From NCBI GenBank assembly GCA_021772875.1, contig JAJFLD010000045.1:1-7958 (forward strand): a stretch of DNA of 7,958 nt. Direction: 5' to 3'. The position numbers were made by a program, and so were the translations under genes. Every line of letters begins with the position of its first letter. The stretch's first letter is position 1. This document shows positions 1-7,282 of this stretch, piece after piece. The DNA is from Ghiorsea sp. GTDB lineage: Bacteria; Pseudomonadota; Zetaproteobacteria; Mariprofundales; Mariprofundaceae. Under the pieces are notes generated by a model. That model had not been told where the DNA came from, did not search any database, and worked only from the letters and a program-made list of their open reading frames with translations.

Positions 1-588
1 GATGGCAGTAGCAGAAGCATAAGCTTCTACACAACCTTTGCCACCGCAGCCACAAACACGTGCGTCATGGCCATGAGTTACACGAAGATGACCAAACTCC
101 ATGGCCATGCCACCTTCGCCAGTGTAGGCAGTGTTGTTTAAGATCAAACCACCACCTATGCCTGTGCCAAGGGTGAGATGAAGAAGGTTTTTTTTACCCT
201 TGCCTGCGCCAAATTGGGCTTCGCCGATAGCTGCGCATAAGGCATCATTTTGGGCAGCAACGGGCAGATCTAAGATGTTGGATAATCTTGTGGCGAGCTC
301 AAAATTACAGAGTTGAGGGATGTTAGGAGAGCTTGCTAGCACGCCTGAATGACCAATAAAAAAACCGGGGAAACCCAAACCAAGCCCAGCAACCTGATTG
401 TCTAATAAAGGTTGAGCAGCCTTTGCCAAGGTGTTGAGAATATAAGTTTCAGCCTCTTGATGGGATAATCCTTTAAGATTGCTAAAGTCAGTTTGCAAAC
501 GTGTTTCATCAACGATGGCACCATCATCTTGTACACGCGCTATACGAAGATTTGTGCCACCAATATCGGCAGCAAGCACATCACTCAT
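1..588 (-). CDS. glk: ROK-family glucokinase, N-terminal 196 residues (3' end outside window)
   Basis: Likely ATP-dependent cytoplasmic glucokinase (glucose to glucose-6-phosphate) of the ROK family; the other end lies beyond the left edge, so about two thirds of a usual 300-residue protein is seen. Visible motifs: the N-terminal phosphate loop DIGGTN (residues 8-13), QNDA (113-116) with the probable catalytic base D115, the second phosphate loop LGTGIGGG (140-147), EFGH (164-167) and the ROK zinc signature CGCGGKGCVE (179-188), whose C179, C181 and C186 with H167 should bind zinc. There is no DNA-binding N-terminal domain, so it is a kinase and not a NagC/XylR-type repressor. The ATG at 588 is preceded by AAGG nine bases upstream. 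It starts 24 bp after glgA, so the two are probably cotranscribed; the kinase could rescue glucose released by MalQ. Family assignment is firm; glucose as substrate is inferred from context and family, and fructose or another hexose is possible. Confidence 0.9.
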   Translation of the reverse strand, partial: MSDVLAADIGGTNLRIARVQDDGAIVDETRLQTDFSNLKGLSHQEAETYILNTLAKAAQPLLDNQVAGLGLGFPGFFIGHSGVLASSPNIPQLCNFELATRLSNILDLPVAAQNDALCAAIGEAQFGAGKGKKNLLHLTLGTGIGGGLILNNTAYTGEGGMAMEFGHLRVTHGHDARVCGCGGKGCVEAYASATAI

Positions 589-612
589 GTTGACACGCCT
601 TGCTGTATGTTT

Positions 613-2070
613 TTAAGCATCGAGCAAACGTTGATACAAGGCAACATAAGCTTGCGCTGAAACTTGCCAAGAAGAATCACGTTTGATACCACGTGTTCGT
701 ATACGAGACCAAGTGTTGGCATCTTGATACACAGCAATGGCTTGTTCAACAGCAATATCAAAAGCTTGGGCACTGGCTTGGGTGAAATGAAAACCGGTGC
801 TATGGGATGGATCTTGGTTGTAATCGATAACTGTGTCTTTGAGGCCACCTGTGGCGCGCACTACAGGCACATTGCCATAACGCATCGCCATGAGTTGACT
901 AAGGCCGCATGGTTCAAAGCGGGATGGCATTAAGAAGATATCACCTGCGGCGTAAATTTGTCTTGCCATGGCTTCACTAAAACCACAATAAAAATACATT
1001 TGTTGTGGGAATTCCGCCGCCAGTTCAGTTAAAACTTGCTCGTCATACGTATCACCTGAGCCGAGTACGGCAAGTTGATAACCACGGCTTAACCAAAGCC
1101 GAGCATTGGCTAAAAATAAATCGATACCTTTTTGATCGGCCAAACGTGAAATCAATGTCAGCAGTGGAACCTTTGCATCTATGTTGAGCCCTGTAAGTTT
1201 TTGTAGCGCTTTTTTACATTGTTTTTTACCCGCTATTTTGCCCAAACCATAAGGTGCTGCAAGCGCTGTATCGGTGAGGGGGTTCCAGTTTTCAATATCT
1301 AAGCCATTCACTATGCCTGTTATTCTATCGGCATGGTTGTGTATAAAACCATCAAGCTCACAGCCATATTCAGGAGTCATGATTTCTTCGGCATAGGTTG
1401 GGCTAACTGTAGTAATCGCATCCGCAGATTCGATGCCACCTTTCATACAGTTGATTTGATGATGAAACTCATAACCCTCTGGATGGTAATAGTGGCTAGG
1501 TAAACCAAGGCGATGTACGCCGTCGGATGGAAATACGCCTTGGTATGCGAGGTTGTGAATAGTGAAGACCGTTTTCGCATGGGCAATCAACGGATGATGT
1601 TGGTATTGTGTTTTGAGTAAGACGGGGATTAAACCTGTTTGCCAATCATGACAATGTAAGATGTCTACGGCTTCAGCCAATTGTGCAGCAGCTTCGAGAG
1701 CGACACGGTCAAACAAGACAAAACGCAGAAGGTTATCTTCATAGGCGCCACCAGCAGGGCCGTACAGTCCTTCGCGGTTATACAAATGATCTTGTTCAAC
1801 AAGCAAAAAACGGAGTTTGCCTACTTTGGCTTCATGTAAGGGACAATGGTACTGCTCACCATCAGCCCACATTTCAATGGCTTGCGGCAAAGCCGTTGTT
1901 TTGATGTGATTGGCAGCGATATGTTGGCGATAAAAAGGCATGATTACCGTTACTTTGTGCCCTAAAGCTTGCAGGGCATGCGGCAGGGAGCCGACAACAT
2001 CAGCGAGGCCTCCTGTTTTTGCCAGAGGTGCCGCTTCAGATGCGATAAATACAATATTGAGCTGGGTCAT
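613..2070 (-). CDS. glgA: Glycogen synthase (ADP-glucose type, GT5)
   Basis: Cytoplasmic glycosyltransferase that adds glucose from ADP-glucose to the non-reducing ends of alpha-1,4-glucan. It has 485 residues, close to the usual 475-490. The N-terminal GT5 domain carries KTGGLADV (18-25), with K18 the ADP-glucose-binding lysine, HDWQTGL (141-147) and TIHNLAYQG (170-178). The C-terminal Rossmann domain carries VNGLDIENWNP (254-264), SRLADQKG (308-315) with R309 and K314, and EPCGLSQL (386-393) with the conserved E386, then the RATGGLKDTV stretch (405-414). All hallmark residues known from E. coli GlgA are present, so it should be active. The ATG at 2070 is supported by GGAGG four bases upstream, a close but strong site. 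It is the first gene of a two-gene unit with the downstream glucokinase, and is transcribed away from pgi. Confidence 0.97.
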   Translation of the reverse strand: MTQLNIVFIASEAAPLAKTGGLADVVGSLPHALQALGHKVTVIMPFYRQHIAANHIKTTALPQAIEMWADGEQYHCPLHEAKVGKLRFLLVEQDHLYNREGLYGPAGGAYEDNLLRFVLFDRVALEAAAQLAEAVDILHCHDWQTGLIPVLLKTQYQHHPLIAHAKTVFTIHNLAYQGVFPSDGVHRLGLPSHYYHPEGYEFHHQINCMKGGIESADAITTVSPTYAEEIMTPEYGCELDGFIHNHADRITGIVNGLDIENWNPLTDTALAAPYGLGKIAGKKQCKKALQKLTGLNIDAKVPLLTLISRLADQKGIDLFLANARLWLSRGYQLAVLGSGDTYDEQVLTELAAEFPQQMYFYCGFSEAMARQIYAAGDIFLMPSRFEPCGLSQLMAMRYGNVPVVRATGGLKDTVIDYNQDPSHSTGFHFTQASAQAFDIAVEQAIAVYQDANTWSRIRTRGIKRDSSWQVSAQAYVALYQRLLDA

Positions 2071-2140
2071 CGTGCCTCCAAAAGAATAAACGCAAGTCTA
2101 ACAGAATCCATTTCAATGGTTAAACCTTACCGCGTTGAGC

Positions 2141-2168
2141 ATGATAGCTAGAGATAAACCTGCATCAA
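2141..2168 (-). promoter_or_regulatory. Candidate sigma-70 promoter for glgA-glk
   Basis: On the minus strand, TTGATG (2168-2163) is followed after 16 bases by TATCAT (2146-2141): four of six and five of six matches to the -35 and -10 consensus. Transcription would begin near 2134, giving a leader of about 64 bases before the glgA ATG. The leader contains a small dyad, CCATT-tc-AATGG (2108-2119), of unknown meaning. Called from consensus only; no other box pair in this gap looked better for this strand. Confidence 0.4.
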
Positions 2169-2177
2169 CATCCAGTG

Positions 2178-2204
2178 ATATGAAAGTTTGTCTTTTGTTC
2201 ATAT
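2178..2204. repeat. 7-bp inverted repeat over the pgi -35 region (possible operator)
   Basis: ATATGAA (2178-2184) and TTCATAT (2198-2204) are perfect inverted copies separated by 13 bases. Half-site centres are 20 bp apart, about two helical turns, as expected for a dimeric regulator. The dyad spans the candidate pgi -35 box. AT-rich 7-mers can recur by chance, so a regulatory role is inference. Confidence 0.35.
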
Positions 2205-2217
2205 TTCAAGCTATGAT
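2188..2217 (+). promoter_or_regulatory. Candidate sigma-70 promoter for pgi
   Basis: TTGTCT (2188-2193) and TATGAT (2212-2217) are separated by 18 bases and match four and five of six consensus positions. Transcription would start near 2224, about 63 bases before the preferred pgi start codon. It sits back to back with the candidate glgA promoter, whose -35 is about 20 bp away, so the two could interfere or share regulators. Confidence 0.45.
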
Positions 2218-2273
2218 ACAGTCAGTTGATGAAGAAACAAAGTGACATTTAAAGCTTGATGTATTGTCCATAT

Positions 2274-2281
2274 GGAGAGGG
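2274..2281 (+). promoter_or_regulatory. Shine-Dalgarno site that decides the pgi start
   Basis: The purine run GGAGAGGG lies 5 bases before the ATG at 2287. It begins just inside the in-frame ATG at 2272, which has no such site of its own upstream. This favours translation from 2287. The first bases of the site belong to a perfect 10-bp palindrome, TCCATATGGA (2267-2276). Confidence 0.65.
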
Positions 2282-2286
2282 AAATC

Positions 2287-3930
2287 ATGTCTCAGTTAAC
2301 ACAAACGACAAGTTGGCAAGCTTTGAAGGCGCATGCAGAAGACGTGAAGAAGCTTCATATGCGCGACTTGTTTGCAGAAGATCCAGAGCGCTTTAATCGA
2401 TATTCGCTAAAATTGAATGATATTTTAGTTGATTACTCTAAAAATTTAATGACGGCAGAAACAAAAACTAAGCTGCTTGATCTGGCTCGGGAACGCGATG
2501 TGCCAGCTTGCATTGAACGTCTTTTTAAAGGCGAAAAGCTCAACAATACTGAGCATAGATTGGTTTTACACACAGCCTTACGCAATCGCTCAAATCGACC
2601 CATCAATGTCGATGGGCGAGATGTGATGCCTGATATTAATCATGTGCTTAAACGCATGCGTAAACTTGTGGATTCGGTGCGTTCAGGGCAATGGAAAGGC
2701 AGCACGGGTAAAGCAATTACAGATATCGTGAATATCGGCATTGGTGGCTCAGATTTGGGCCCAGTGATGATGACTGAAGCGCTGCAACCCTATGGCCGCG
2801 AGGGTGGGCTGCGTGTGCATTTTGTTTCCAATGTTGATGGCACACATGTGGTTGAAACATTGCGCCATCTTCACCGTGAAACAACCTTGTTTGTGATTGC
2901 ATCTAAAACATTTACCACCCAAGAAACCATGACCAATGCACGCACTGCACGCGATTGGTTTCTTACCCGTGGTGGCACTTTGCAAGCTGTTGCCAAACAT
3001 TTCATTGCCGTTTCGGCGAATGGACAAGGCGTTGAGAACTTCGGCATTGATACCAACAATATGTTTGAGTTTTGGGATTGGGTAGGTGGCCGTTATTCTT
3101 TATGGAGTGCGGTTGGTTTATCCACGGCTTTGTATATTGGTATGGATAATTTTGAGGCTCTGCTGGAAGGCGCATTTGAAATGGATGAACATTTTAGAAC
3201 AGCGCCATTGGAAGATAATATTCCAGTGATGTTGGCCATGCTTGGTGTGTGGTATAACAACTTCTTTGATGCAGATTCGCATGCCTTGCTGCCTTATGAT
3301 CAATATATGCACCGTTTTTCAGCTTATGTGCAGCAGCTTGATATGGAAAGTAATGGTAAGCAGGTAACCACGGCTGGTGAAAAAGTAGACTATTCTACAG
3401 GCCCAATCATTTGGGGTGAGCCAGGTACGAATGGTCAACATGCATTTTACCAATTGATACATCAAGGTACCAAGCTTGTACCTTGTGATTTTATTGCTCC
3501 CATTGAAACCAAAAACCCAGTGGGCCGACATCACCCTATATTATTAACTAATTTCTTTGCCCAAACAGAAGCTTTGATGTTGGGGAAAACAGAGGCAGAA
3601 GTGCGTGCCGAATTGGCAAATGAGTCTAAGGAAGAAGTAGAAGCGATGCTGCCACATCTGGTTTTTGAGGGTAATCGACCAACCAACTCGATTTTGTTTC
3701 AAATGCTTACGCCAAAAACCTTGGGCAGTTTGATTGCGATGTATGAACATAAAGTGTTTGTGCAAAGTGAAATCTGGGGGCTGAACGCTTATGATCAATG
3801 GGGTGTTGAGCTTGGCAAAGTGTTAGCGAAGAAAATTTTGACCGAGCTTGATGACTACGATATTGTCAGAAGCCACGACTCTTCAACCAATGGTTTGCTG
3901 AATTACTACAAACAAAACCGCAAGGAATAA
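2287..3930 (+). CDS. pgi: Glucose-6-phosphate isomerase
   Basis: Cytoplasmic enzyme interconverting glucose-6-phosphate and fructose-6-phosphate, here linking gluconeogenesis or glycolysis with glycogen turnover. From the ATG at 2287 it has 547 residues, near the 549 of E. coli Pgi, with which long blocks are nearly identical. Key stretches: NIGIGGSDLGP (149-159), SKTFTTQET (206-214) of the phosphate-binding SIS domain, DWVGGRYSLWSAVG (264-277, family signature 1), MESNGK (353-358) with catalytic E354, GTNGQHAFYQL (380-390) with H385, and YDQWGVELGK (502-511, signature 2) with K511. An in-frame ATG at 2272 would add five residues, but the ribosome site lies between the two ATGs, so the later start is preferred. 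It is the only plus-strand gene here, divergent from glgA and convergent with malQ, so it is probably transcribed alone and controlled separately from the glycogen genes. Confidence 0.97.
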   Translation: MSQLTQTTSWQALKAHAEDVKKLHMRDLFAEDPERFNRYSLKLNDILVDYSKNLMTAETKTKLLDLARERDVPACIERLFKGEKLNNTEHRLVLHTALRNRSNRPINVDGRDVMPDINHVLKRMRKLVDSVRSGQWKGSTGKAITDIVNIGIGGSDLGPVMMTEALQPYGREGGLRVHFVSNVDGTHVVETLRHLHRETTLFVIASKTFTTQETMTNARTARDWFLTRGGTLQAVAKHFIAVSANGQGVENFGIDTNNMFEFWDWVGGRYSLWSAVGLSTALYIGMDNFEALLEGAFEMDEHFRTAPLEDNIPVMLAMLGVWYNNFFDADSHALLPYDQYMHRFSAYVQQLDMESNGKQVTTAGEKVDYSTGPIIWGEPGTNGQHAFYQLIHQGTKLVPCDFIAPIETKNPVGRHHPILLTNFFAQTEALMLGKTEAEVRAELANESKEEVEAMLPHLVFEGNRPTNSILFQMLTPKTLGSLIAMYEHKVFVQSEIWGLNAYDQWGVELGKVLAKKILTELDDYDIVRSHDSSTNGLLNYYKQNRKE

Positions 3931-3963
3931 GTCTAATGTTTGGCTGAAGTCGTTGTTGTTATC

Positions 3964-3994
3964 TGCGGTGCATTACCGCGAATATTTTTTATTT
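3964..3994 (+). terminator. Rho-independent terminator of pgi, overlapping the malQ 3' end
   Basis: GCGGT (3965-3969) pairs with ACCGC (3975-3979) around a 5-base loop, with a possible T-G pair extending it (3964/3980). After four bases comes TTTTTTATTT (3985-3994). The hairpin begins about 35 bases past the pgi stop. It is one-directional: on the minus strand no T-run follows the stem. The malQ stop codon spans the loop and the start of the 3' arm, and the six-T run is the complement of two malQ AAA lysine codons. The stem is short but GC-rich. Confidence 0.6.
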
Positions 3995-5445
3995 AAAACC
4001 AGAGCTTTTTGCCAACATATGGCATCAAGACTAGGTAATGCTTGTAAGCGCCATGACCAATTACCATTTAAAGTTCCTGGGGTGTTAAATTTGGCTTCAC
4101 TCCCAAGTTCGAGTAAATCTTGCATGGGGATGACGGCAAGTTGAGCGGGTGAGGCAAGCGCACATGCAATCAAAGCCCATGGCATGTCTTCGGCATTAGC
4201 ACCAAGTATGGTTAATGCATGTTGTTGCGTGTTGGAGTCGGCATTAGAAAACCAACCCATGGTTGTGTCATTGTCATGCGTGCCAGTATAAACCACACTG
4301 TTTTCTTCGTGGTTGGCAGGTAGATAAGGATTATCGTTACCACCACCAAAGGCGAAATGCAGAATCTTCATGCCGGGCAAGGCAAAAGATTGGCGTAAGA
4401 CAGTAACTTCACGGGTAATATTGCCCAAATCTTCTGCAATCATGGGTAAGCTACCTAAATGATCTTTGAGAGCTTGAAGCACTAATTTACCCGGTGCTTG
4501 TCGCCATGTGCCAAGCACACCATCTTCACTATTCCCAGGAATGACCCAAAAATCTTCCAAAGCGCGAAAGTGATCAAGGCGCAACATATGCATCCATTCC
4601 AGCTGACGTTGTACACGATTGATCCACCAAGCAAAGCCATCTTTTTGCATGGTTTGCCAGTGGTATAAAGGGTTGCCCCAACGTTGCCCAGATTCAGAAA
4701 AATAATCAGGAGGCACGCCAGCCACTTCTTCGCAAAGGCCAATCGTATTGATCGTGAAAAACTGGGGGTTTGCCCAAACATCAGCAGAATCGTGGGCGAC
4801 ATAAATAGGCAAATCACCAAACATCAATACATCTTTACTTTCCGCATAAGTTTTGAGTGCTTGCCATTGCTGGGCAAAAAGAAATTGTTCAAAAATGACC
4901 TGACGAATAAGTGGCTGATGCTCTTCTCTGGCTTTTGTCAAAGCTTCAGGGACTCTATCACGTAAAGCTTCAGACCACTGCCACCATGCGTGGTTATGGG
5001 TGACTGTTTTGAGCGTAGAAAAGAGAGCAAAGTCATCCAACCAATAGGCGTGTTGGTGTTGGAAGCTTTCAAGTGCGTATTTTAATGCAGAATCATTTTC
5101 AACAGTAGCCCAAAATCTATCCCCCGCCTGATTGCGACAAATGCGATGTTGCTCAGCAGAGCATTCACCGCTTAAGGCAGATTCATCCAGCCAACCCTGT
5201 TGCACACATCCACGCAAATCAATGAGCTCAGGGTTGCCAGCAAAGGTTGATAAAGATTCGTAGGGAGAGCCATGGCTATGGGTGGGGCCAAGGGGTAGAA
5301 ATTGCCAAACTGTAAAACCGCCAACAAGCATAGTGTCGATGAAATCAAACGCCTCTTTACCAAGCACGCCTTTATGAAAAGGCCCGGGTAGAGAGGTGAT
5401 GTGCAATAACACTGCTGATCTTCGGTGGTCAATCCATGATGTCAT
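3973..5445 (-). CDS. malQ: 4-alpha-glucanotransferase (amylomaltase, GH77)
   Basis: Cytoplasmic disproportionating enzyme that moves maltooligosaccharide units between alpha-1,4-glucans and releases glucose. It has 490 residues from the ATG at 5445, the compact form of Thermus amylomaltase and plant DPE1 (about 500), not the roughly 690-residue E. coli form. In this numbering: SPYESLSTFAGNP (60-72), GDLPIYVAHDSADVWA (210-225), GVPPDYFSESGQRWGNPLY (243-261), LRLDHFRAL (288-296) with nucleophile D291, IAEDLG (336-341) with acid/base E338, and GTHDND (388-393) with D391. All three catalytic carboxylates are present. An upstream in-frame ATG at 5457 would add four residues but has no ribosome site; GGGA six bases before 5445 favours the shorter form. 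It follows the GH57 gene by 106 bp and may be cotranscribed or have its own promoter. Released glucose is a substrate for the nearby glucokinase. Confidence 0.95.
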   Translation of the reverse strand: MTSWIDHRRSAVLLHITSLPGPFHKGVLGKEAFDFIDTMLVGGFTVWQFLPLGPTHSHGSPYESLSTFAGNPELIDLRGCVQQGWLDESALSGECSAEQHRICRNQAGDRFWATVENDSALKYALESFQHQHAYWLDDFALFSTLKTVTHNHAWWQWSEALRDRVPEALTKAREEHQPLIRQVIFEQFLFAQQWQALKTYAESKDVLMFGDLPIYVAHDSADVWANPQFFTINTIGLCEEVAGVPPDYFSESGQRWGNPLYHWQTMQKDGFAWWINRVQRQLEWMHMLRLDHFRALEDFWVIPGNSEDGVLGTWRQAPGKLVLQALKDHLGSLPMIAEDLGNITREVTVLRQSFALPGMKILHFAFGGGNDNPYLPANHEENSVVYTGTHDNDTTMGWFSNADSNTQQHALTILGANAEDMPWALIACALASPAQLAVIPMQDLLELGSEAKFNTPGTLNGNWSWRLQALPSLDAICWQKALVLNKKYSR

Positions 5446-5515
5446 GTTGTATCCCATATTGTTTGTGCGTAAAAATTTTTTGTAAATCTACATTGCAGCT
5501 TGATAACCTACATCA

Positions 5516-5543
5516 GTTGTAAGACACAGGTATGTGCATTCAA
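5516..5543 (-). promoter_or_regulatory. Weak candidate promoter for malQ
   Basis: In the gap between the GH57 gene and malQ, on the minus strand, TTGAAT (5543-5538) and TACAAC (5521-5516) are 16 bases apart, each matching four of six consensus positions. The start would lie near 5509, about 64 bases before the preferred malQ ATG. The rest of the gap is AT-rich, with a symmetric A5T5 block at 5471-5480. The long gap is the main argument for an internal promoter; the boxes alone are weak. Confidence 0.22.
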
Positions 5544-5551
5544 AAATACCT

Positions 5552-7282
5552 TTAACTGTCTGCCCCACCACGGCGCATCGTGCCACCACCTTCAGCATCA
5601 CCACCGCCAGTGGAGAGGCTTTCATCTAGCGAGGTGGGCACAGTACAACCCAAAAGCTGATATAATTTTTTAAGATGTTGGCGATAGAGTCTATCAAAAT
5701 CACGCACAGCTGCACCCGGATTGTAATCGCCAAACCACCAGCACCAGTCTGAACCTTCACAAATGCGGAGCTGCTCGATGGCATCTTTTTTTGCTTCGGA
5801 GCTCAGTGTTGCATACTTCTCATCAAAGGCTTTTTTTGCTTGAATCAATAGCTCCCAAGCGCGTGTTTTGGCGTGATCACCAATCCAAGTTGAGAGATTG
5901 CCGTAAACCCATGAACCAGGCACAATTTTTTCGAGTTTTTCAGTTGCCGGATGTGCTTGTAGATATTGACTAAATGTAGTGAGTTCATATTCATCATGTT
6001 CTGCAACGGCCTGATACAATTTGGTGAGAAAAGGCAAACCATTTTGATCGTAATGTTCCCAAGCATTTTCACCATCCATGATGATGGCAACAATGGGTGC
6101 TTTGGTGCCTTGGGTGCTGTGACGAATGTTGGCCAACTCATGCATGAAATTGTTTACGGCATCATCCGTTCCCCATTTGCTGTACTCAAAACCCAGTAAA
6201 TCAGAAAGCCTGTCATCACGGAAGAAACATGTGATGGCTTCTTCTCCTTCACCAACAACCCAAGGGTGATAAAGATCGCGGTTGCTTTGTTGTTCTCGGA
6301 TATTATATTTGAGGGAATGATGCAATACGGCTTCACCCGTGGCGCACCAGTTGAAGCCAGATTTCCCCAGCAATGCTAAGGTGCCATTACATACAGCACC
6401 CTCCGCTGGCCAGCAGCCTTTGGCATCTTCGTTAAACAATGCTTTATGGTGGGTTTGGCCTAAGTGGATGTGATCAAGTGCTCGCTCACGGCCACCAGGA
6501 TAGGGCTCGTCTGGAATCAGAGCCTCTGGCACAGTTTCACGGGCGGCATGGAAATCAAGCATCAAAGGAATAATCGGATGGGCGTAAGGCGTGGTGGTAA
6601 GCTCTAACTTGCCCGCCTTGACCAATTTGCGGTGCATTTCAGGGATGTTTTCTAATAATGATGCAATTAATTCAAGTAAGTCGAGGCGGTCTTGAAAAGA
6701 AAAATCACGTGCTTTTTCAATCAAACGCCGAGCTACAAAATGATGTCGACGCACAGTCTCACCCAGCCATGCCAAGTGATACCAAGTCACCAAATCCGTA
6801 AAATAATTGTTGCCTAGATATGCTTCAGCATCGGTTTTTTTTGTATGTTTAGCCAAATTAAACAAACGTGAAAAAGCGGGGTAACGGTGCAAGTTGCGCT
6901 CATGATTAAGTCGAAAACATGATGCTAATAAAAAAGTGCGGTTTTTGGTGTTGTAGGCCCCTGATTTGTGCGCAAGTGCGGCGAGAAGTGGATCATTGAT
7001 GGCGGTGGTTGAACCATCAAGAAAATCGCGTAAATGTGTTGCATAGTCTTGAATTTGCACAGTGAGCGAAGGTACATAATTGATGACAGCTTTGGCACGT
7101 GGCAATTGGGCTAAGATTTCCGCCATGTCTGTATAGTCTTTCATAGCGTGTAAATAGACCCAAGGTAACTGATAACAACCTGTGTCAGCTTCACGGTAGA
7201 AGGGTTGATGCATATGCCAATAAAAAACGACGGAAAGAGGTTGGCTCAAGGGATATTCTCCAGTTAACTTTTCTTCAAACAT
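5552..7282 (-). CDS. GH57 family alpha-glucan-active glycosidase, amylopullulanase-like
   Basis: Probable cytoplasmic retaining enzyme acting on alpha-glucan (amylase, debranching or transferase activity cannot be told apart here). It has 576 residues and no signal peptide. The GH57 motifs appear in order: HMHQP (23-27), TTTPYAHPI (229-237), CWPAEGA (290-296) with probable nucleophile E294, FFRDDRLSDLLGF (353-365) with probable acid D356, and MDGENAWEHY (402-411). C-terminal blocks GSWVYGNLSTWIGD (456-469) and GSDWCWWFGDYNPG (510-523) are typical of the group often labelled alpha-amylase/alpha-mannosidase, related to amylopullulanases. The motifs do not look like those of GH57 branching enzymes, so replacing GlgB is less likely than debranching or trimming. 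The protein ends in an odd glycine-rich tail (558-576). The ATG at 7282 lacks a clear ribosome site; a TTG at 7249 with GGAG eight bases upstream is a real alternative (565 residues, starting just before the conserved core). It sits between glgC and malQ, probably in one operon. Confidence 0.88.
   Translation of the reverse strand: MFEEKLTGEYPLSQPLSVVFYWHMHQPFYREADTGCYQLPWVYLHAMKDYTDMAEILAQLPRAKAVINYVPSLTVQIQDYATHLRDFLDGSTTAINDPLLAALAHKSGAYNTKNRTFLLASCFRLNHERNLHRYPAFSRLFNLAKHTKKTDAEAYLGNNYFTDLVTWYHLAWLGETVRRHHFVARRLIEKARDFSFQDRLDLLELIASLLENIPEMHRKLVKAGKLELTTTPYAHPIIPLMLDFHAARETVPEALIPDEPYPGGRERALDHIHLGQTHHKALFNEDAKGCWPAEGAVCNGTLALLGKSGFNWCATGEAVLHHSLKYNIREQQSNRDLYHPWVVGEGEEAITCFFRDDRLSDLLGFEYSKWGTDDAVNNFMHELANIRHSTQGTKAPIVAIIMDGENAWEHYDQNGLPFLTKLYQAVAEHDEYELTTFSQYLQAHPATEKLEKIVPGSWVYGNLSTWIGDHAKTRAWELLIQAKKAFDEKYATLSSEAKKDAIEQLRICEGSDWCWWFGDYNPGAAVRDFDRLYRQHLKKLYQLLGCTVPTSLDESLSTGGGDAEGGGTMRRGGADS
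7258..7261 (-). promoter_or_regulatory. Shine-Dalgarno-like site inside the GH57 gene, favouring a TTG start
   Basis: Read on the minus strand, GGAG (7261-7258) stands eight bases before an in-frame TTG at 7249-7247, codon 12 of the longer reading. The ATG at 7282 is preceded only by an AT-rich stretch with no purine-rich ribosome site. The conserved GH57 core begins right after codon 12, so both starts give a complete domain. Confidence 0.35.

Noticed and set aside
1..588. ROK protein as a transcriptional repressor (NagC/Mlc type)
   Set aside because: The protein begins directly with the DIGGTN phosphate loop, leaving no room for the helix-turn-helix domain of ROK repressors.
585..848. Minus-strand open frame of 87 codons overlapping the 3' end of glgA
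   Set aside because: It lies in another frame of the firmly identified glgA and glk genes, has no ribosome site or recognisable domain, and is a shadow.
2717..3798. Several minus-strand open frames of 60-92 codons antisense to pgi
   Set aside because: They fall entirely within a highly conserved pgi, have compositions typical of antisense shadows (Cys, His and Gln rich) and show no family motif.
4684..4965. Plus-strand open frame of 93 codons within malQ
   Set aside because: It is antisense to conserved GH77 catalytic coding sequence, with no start signal or domain.
5471..5480. AAAAATTTTT block as a terminator for the GH57 gene
   Set aside because: It is a symmetric AT block with no GC-rich stem before it on either strand.
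5791..6336. Open frames on both strands inside the GH57 gene
   Set aside because: They overlap the conserved GH57 motifs in other frames and are explained by that gene.
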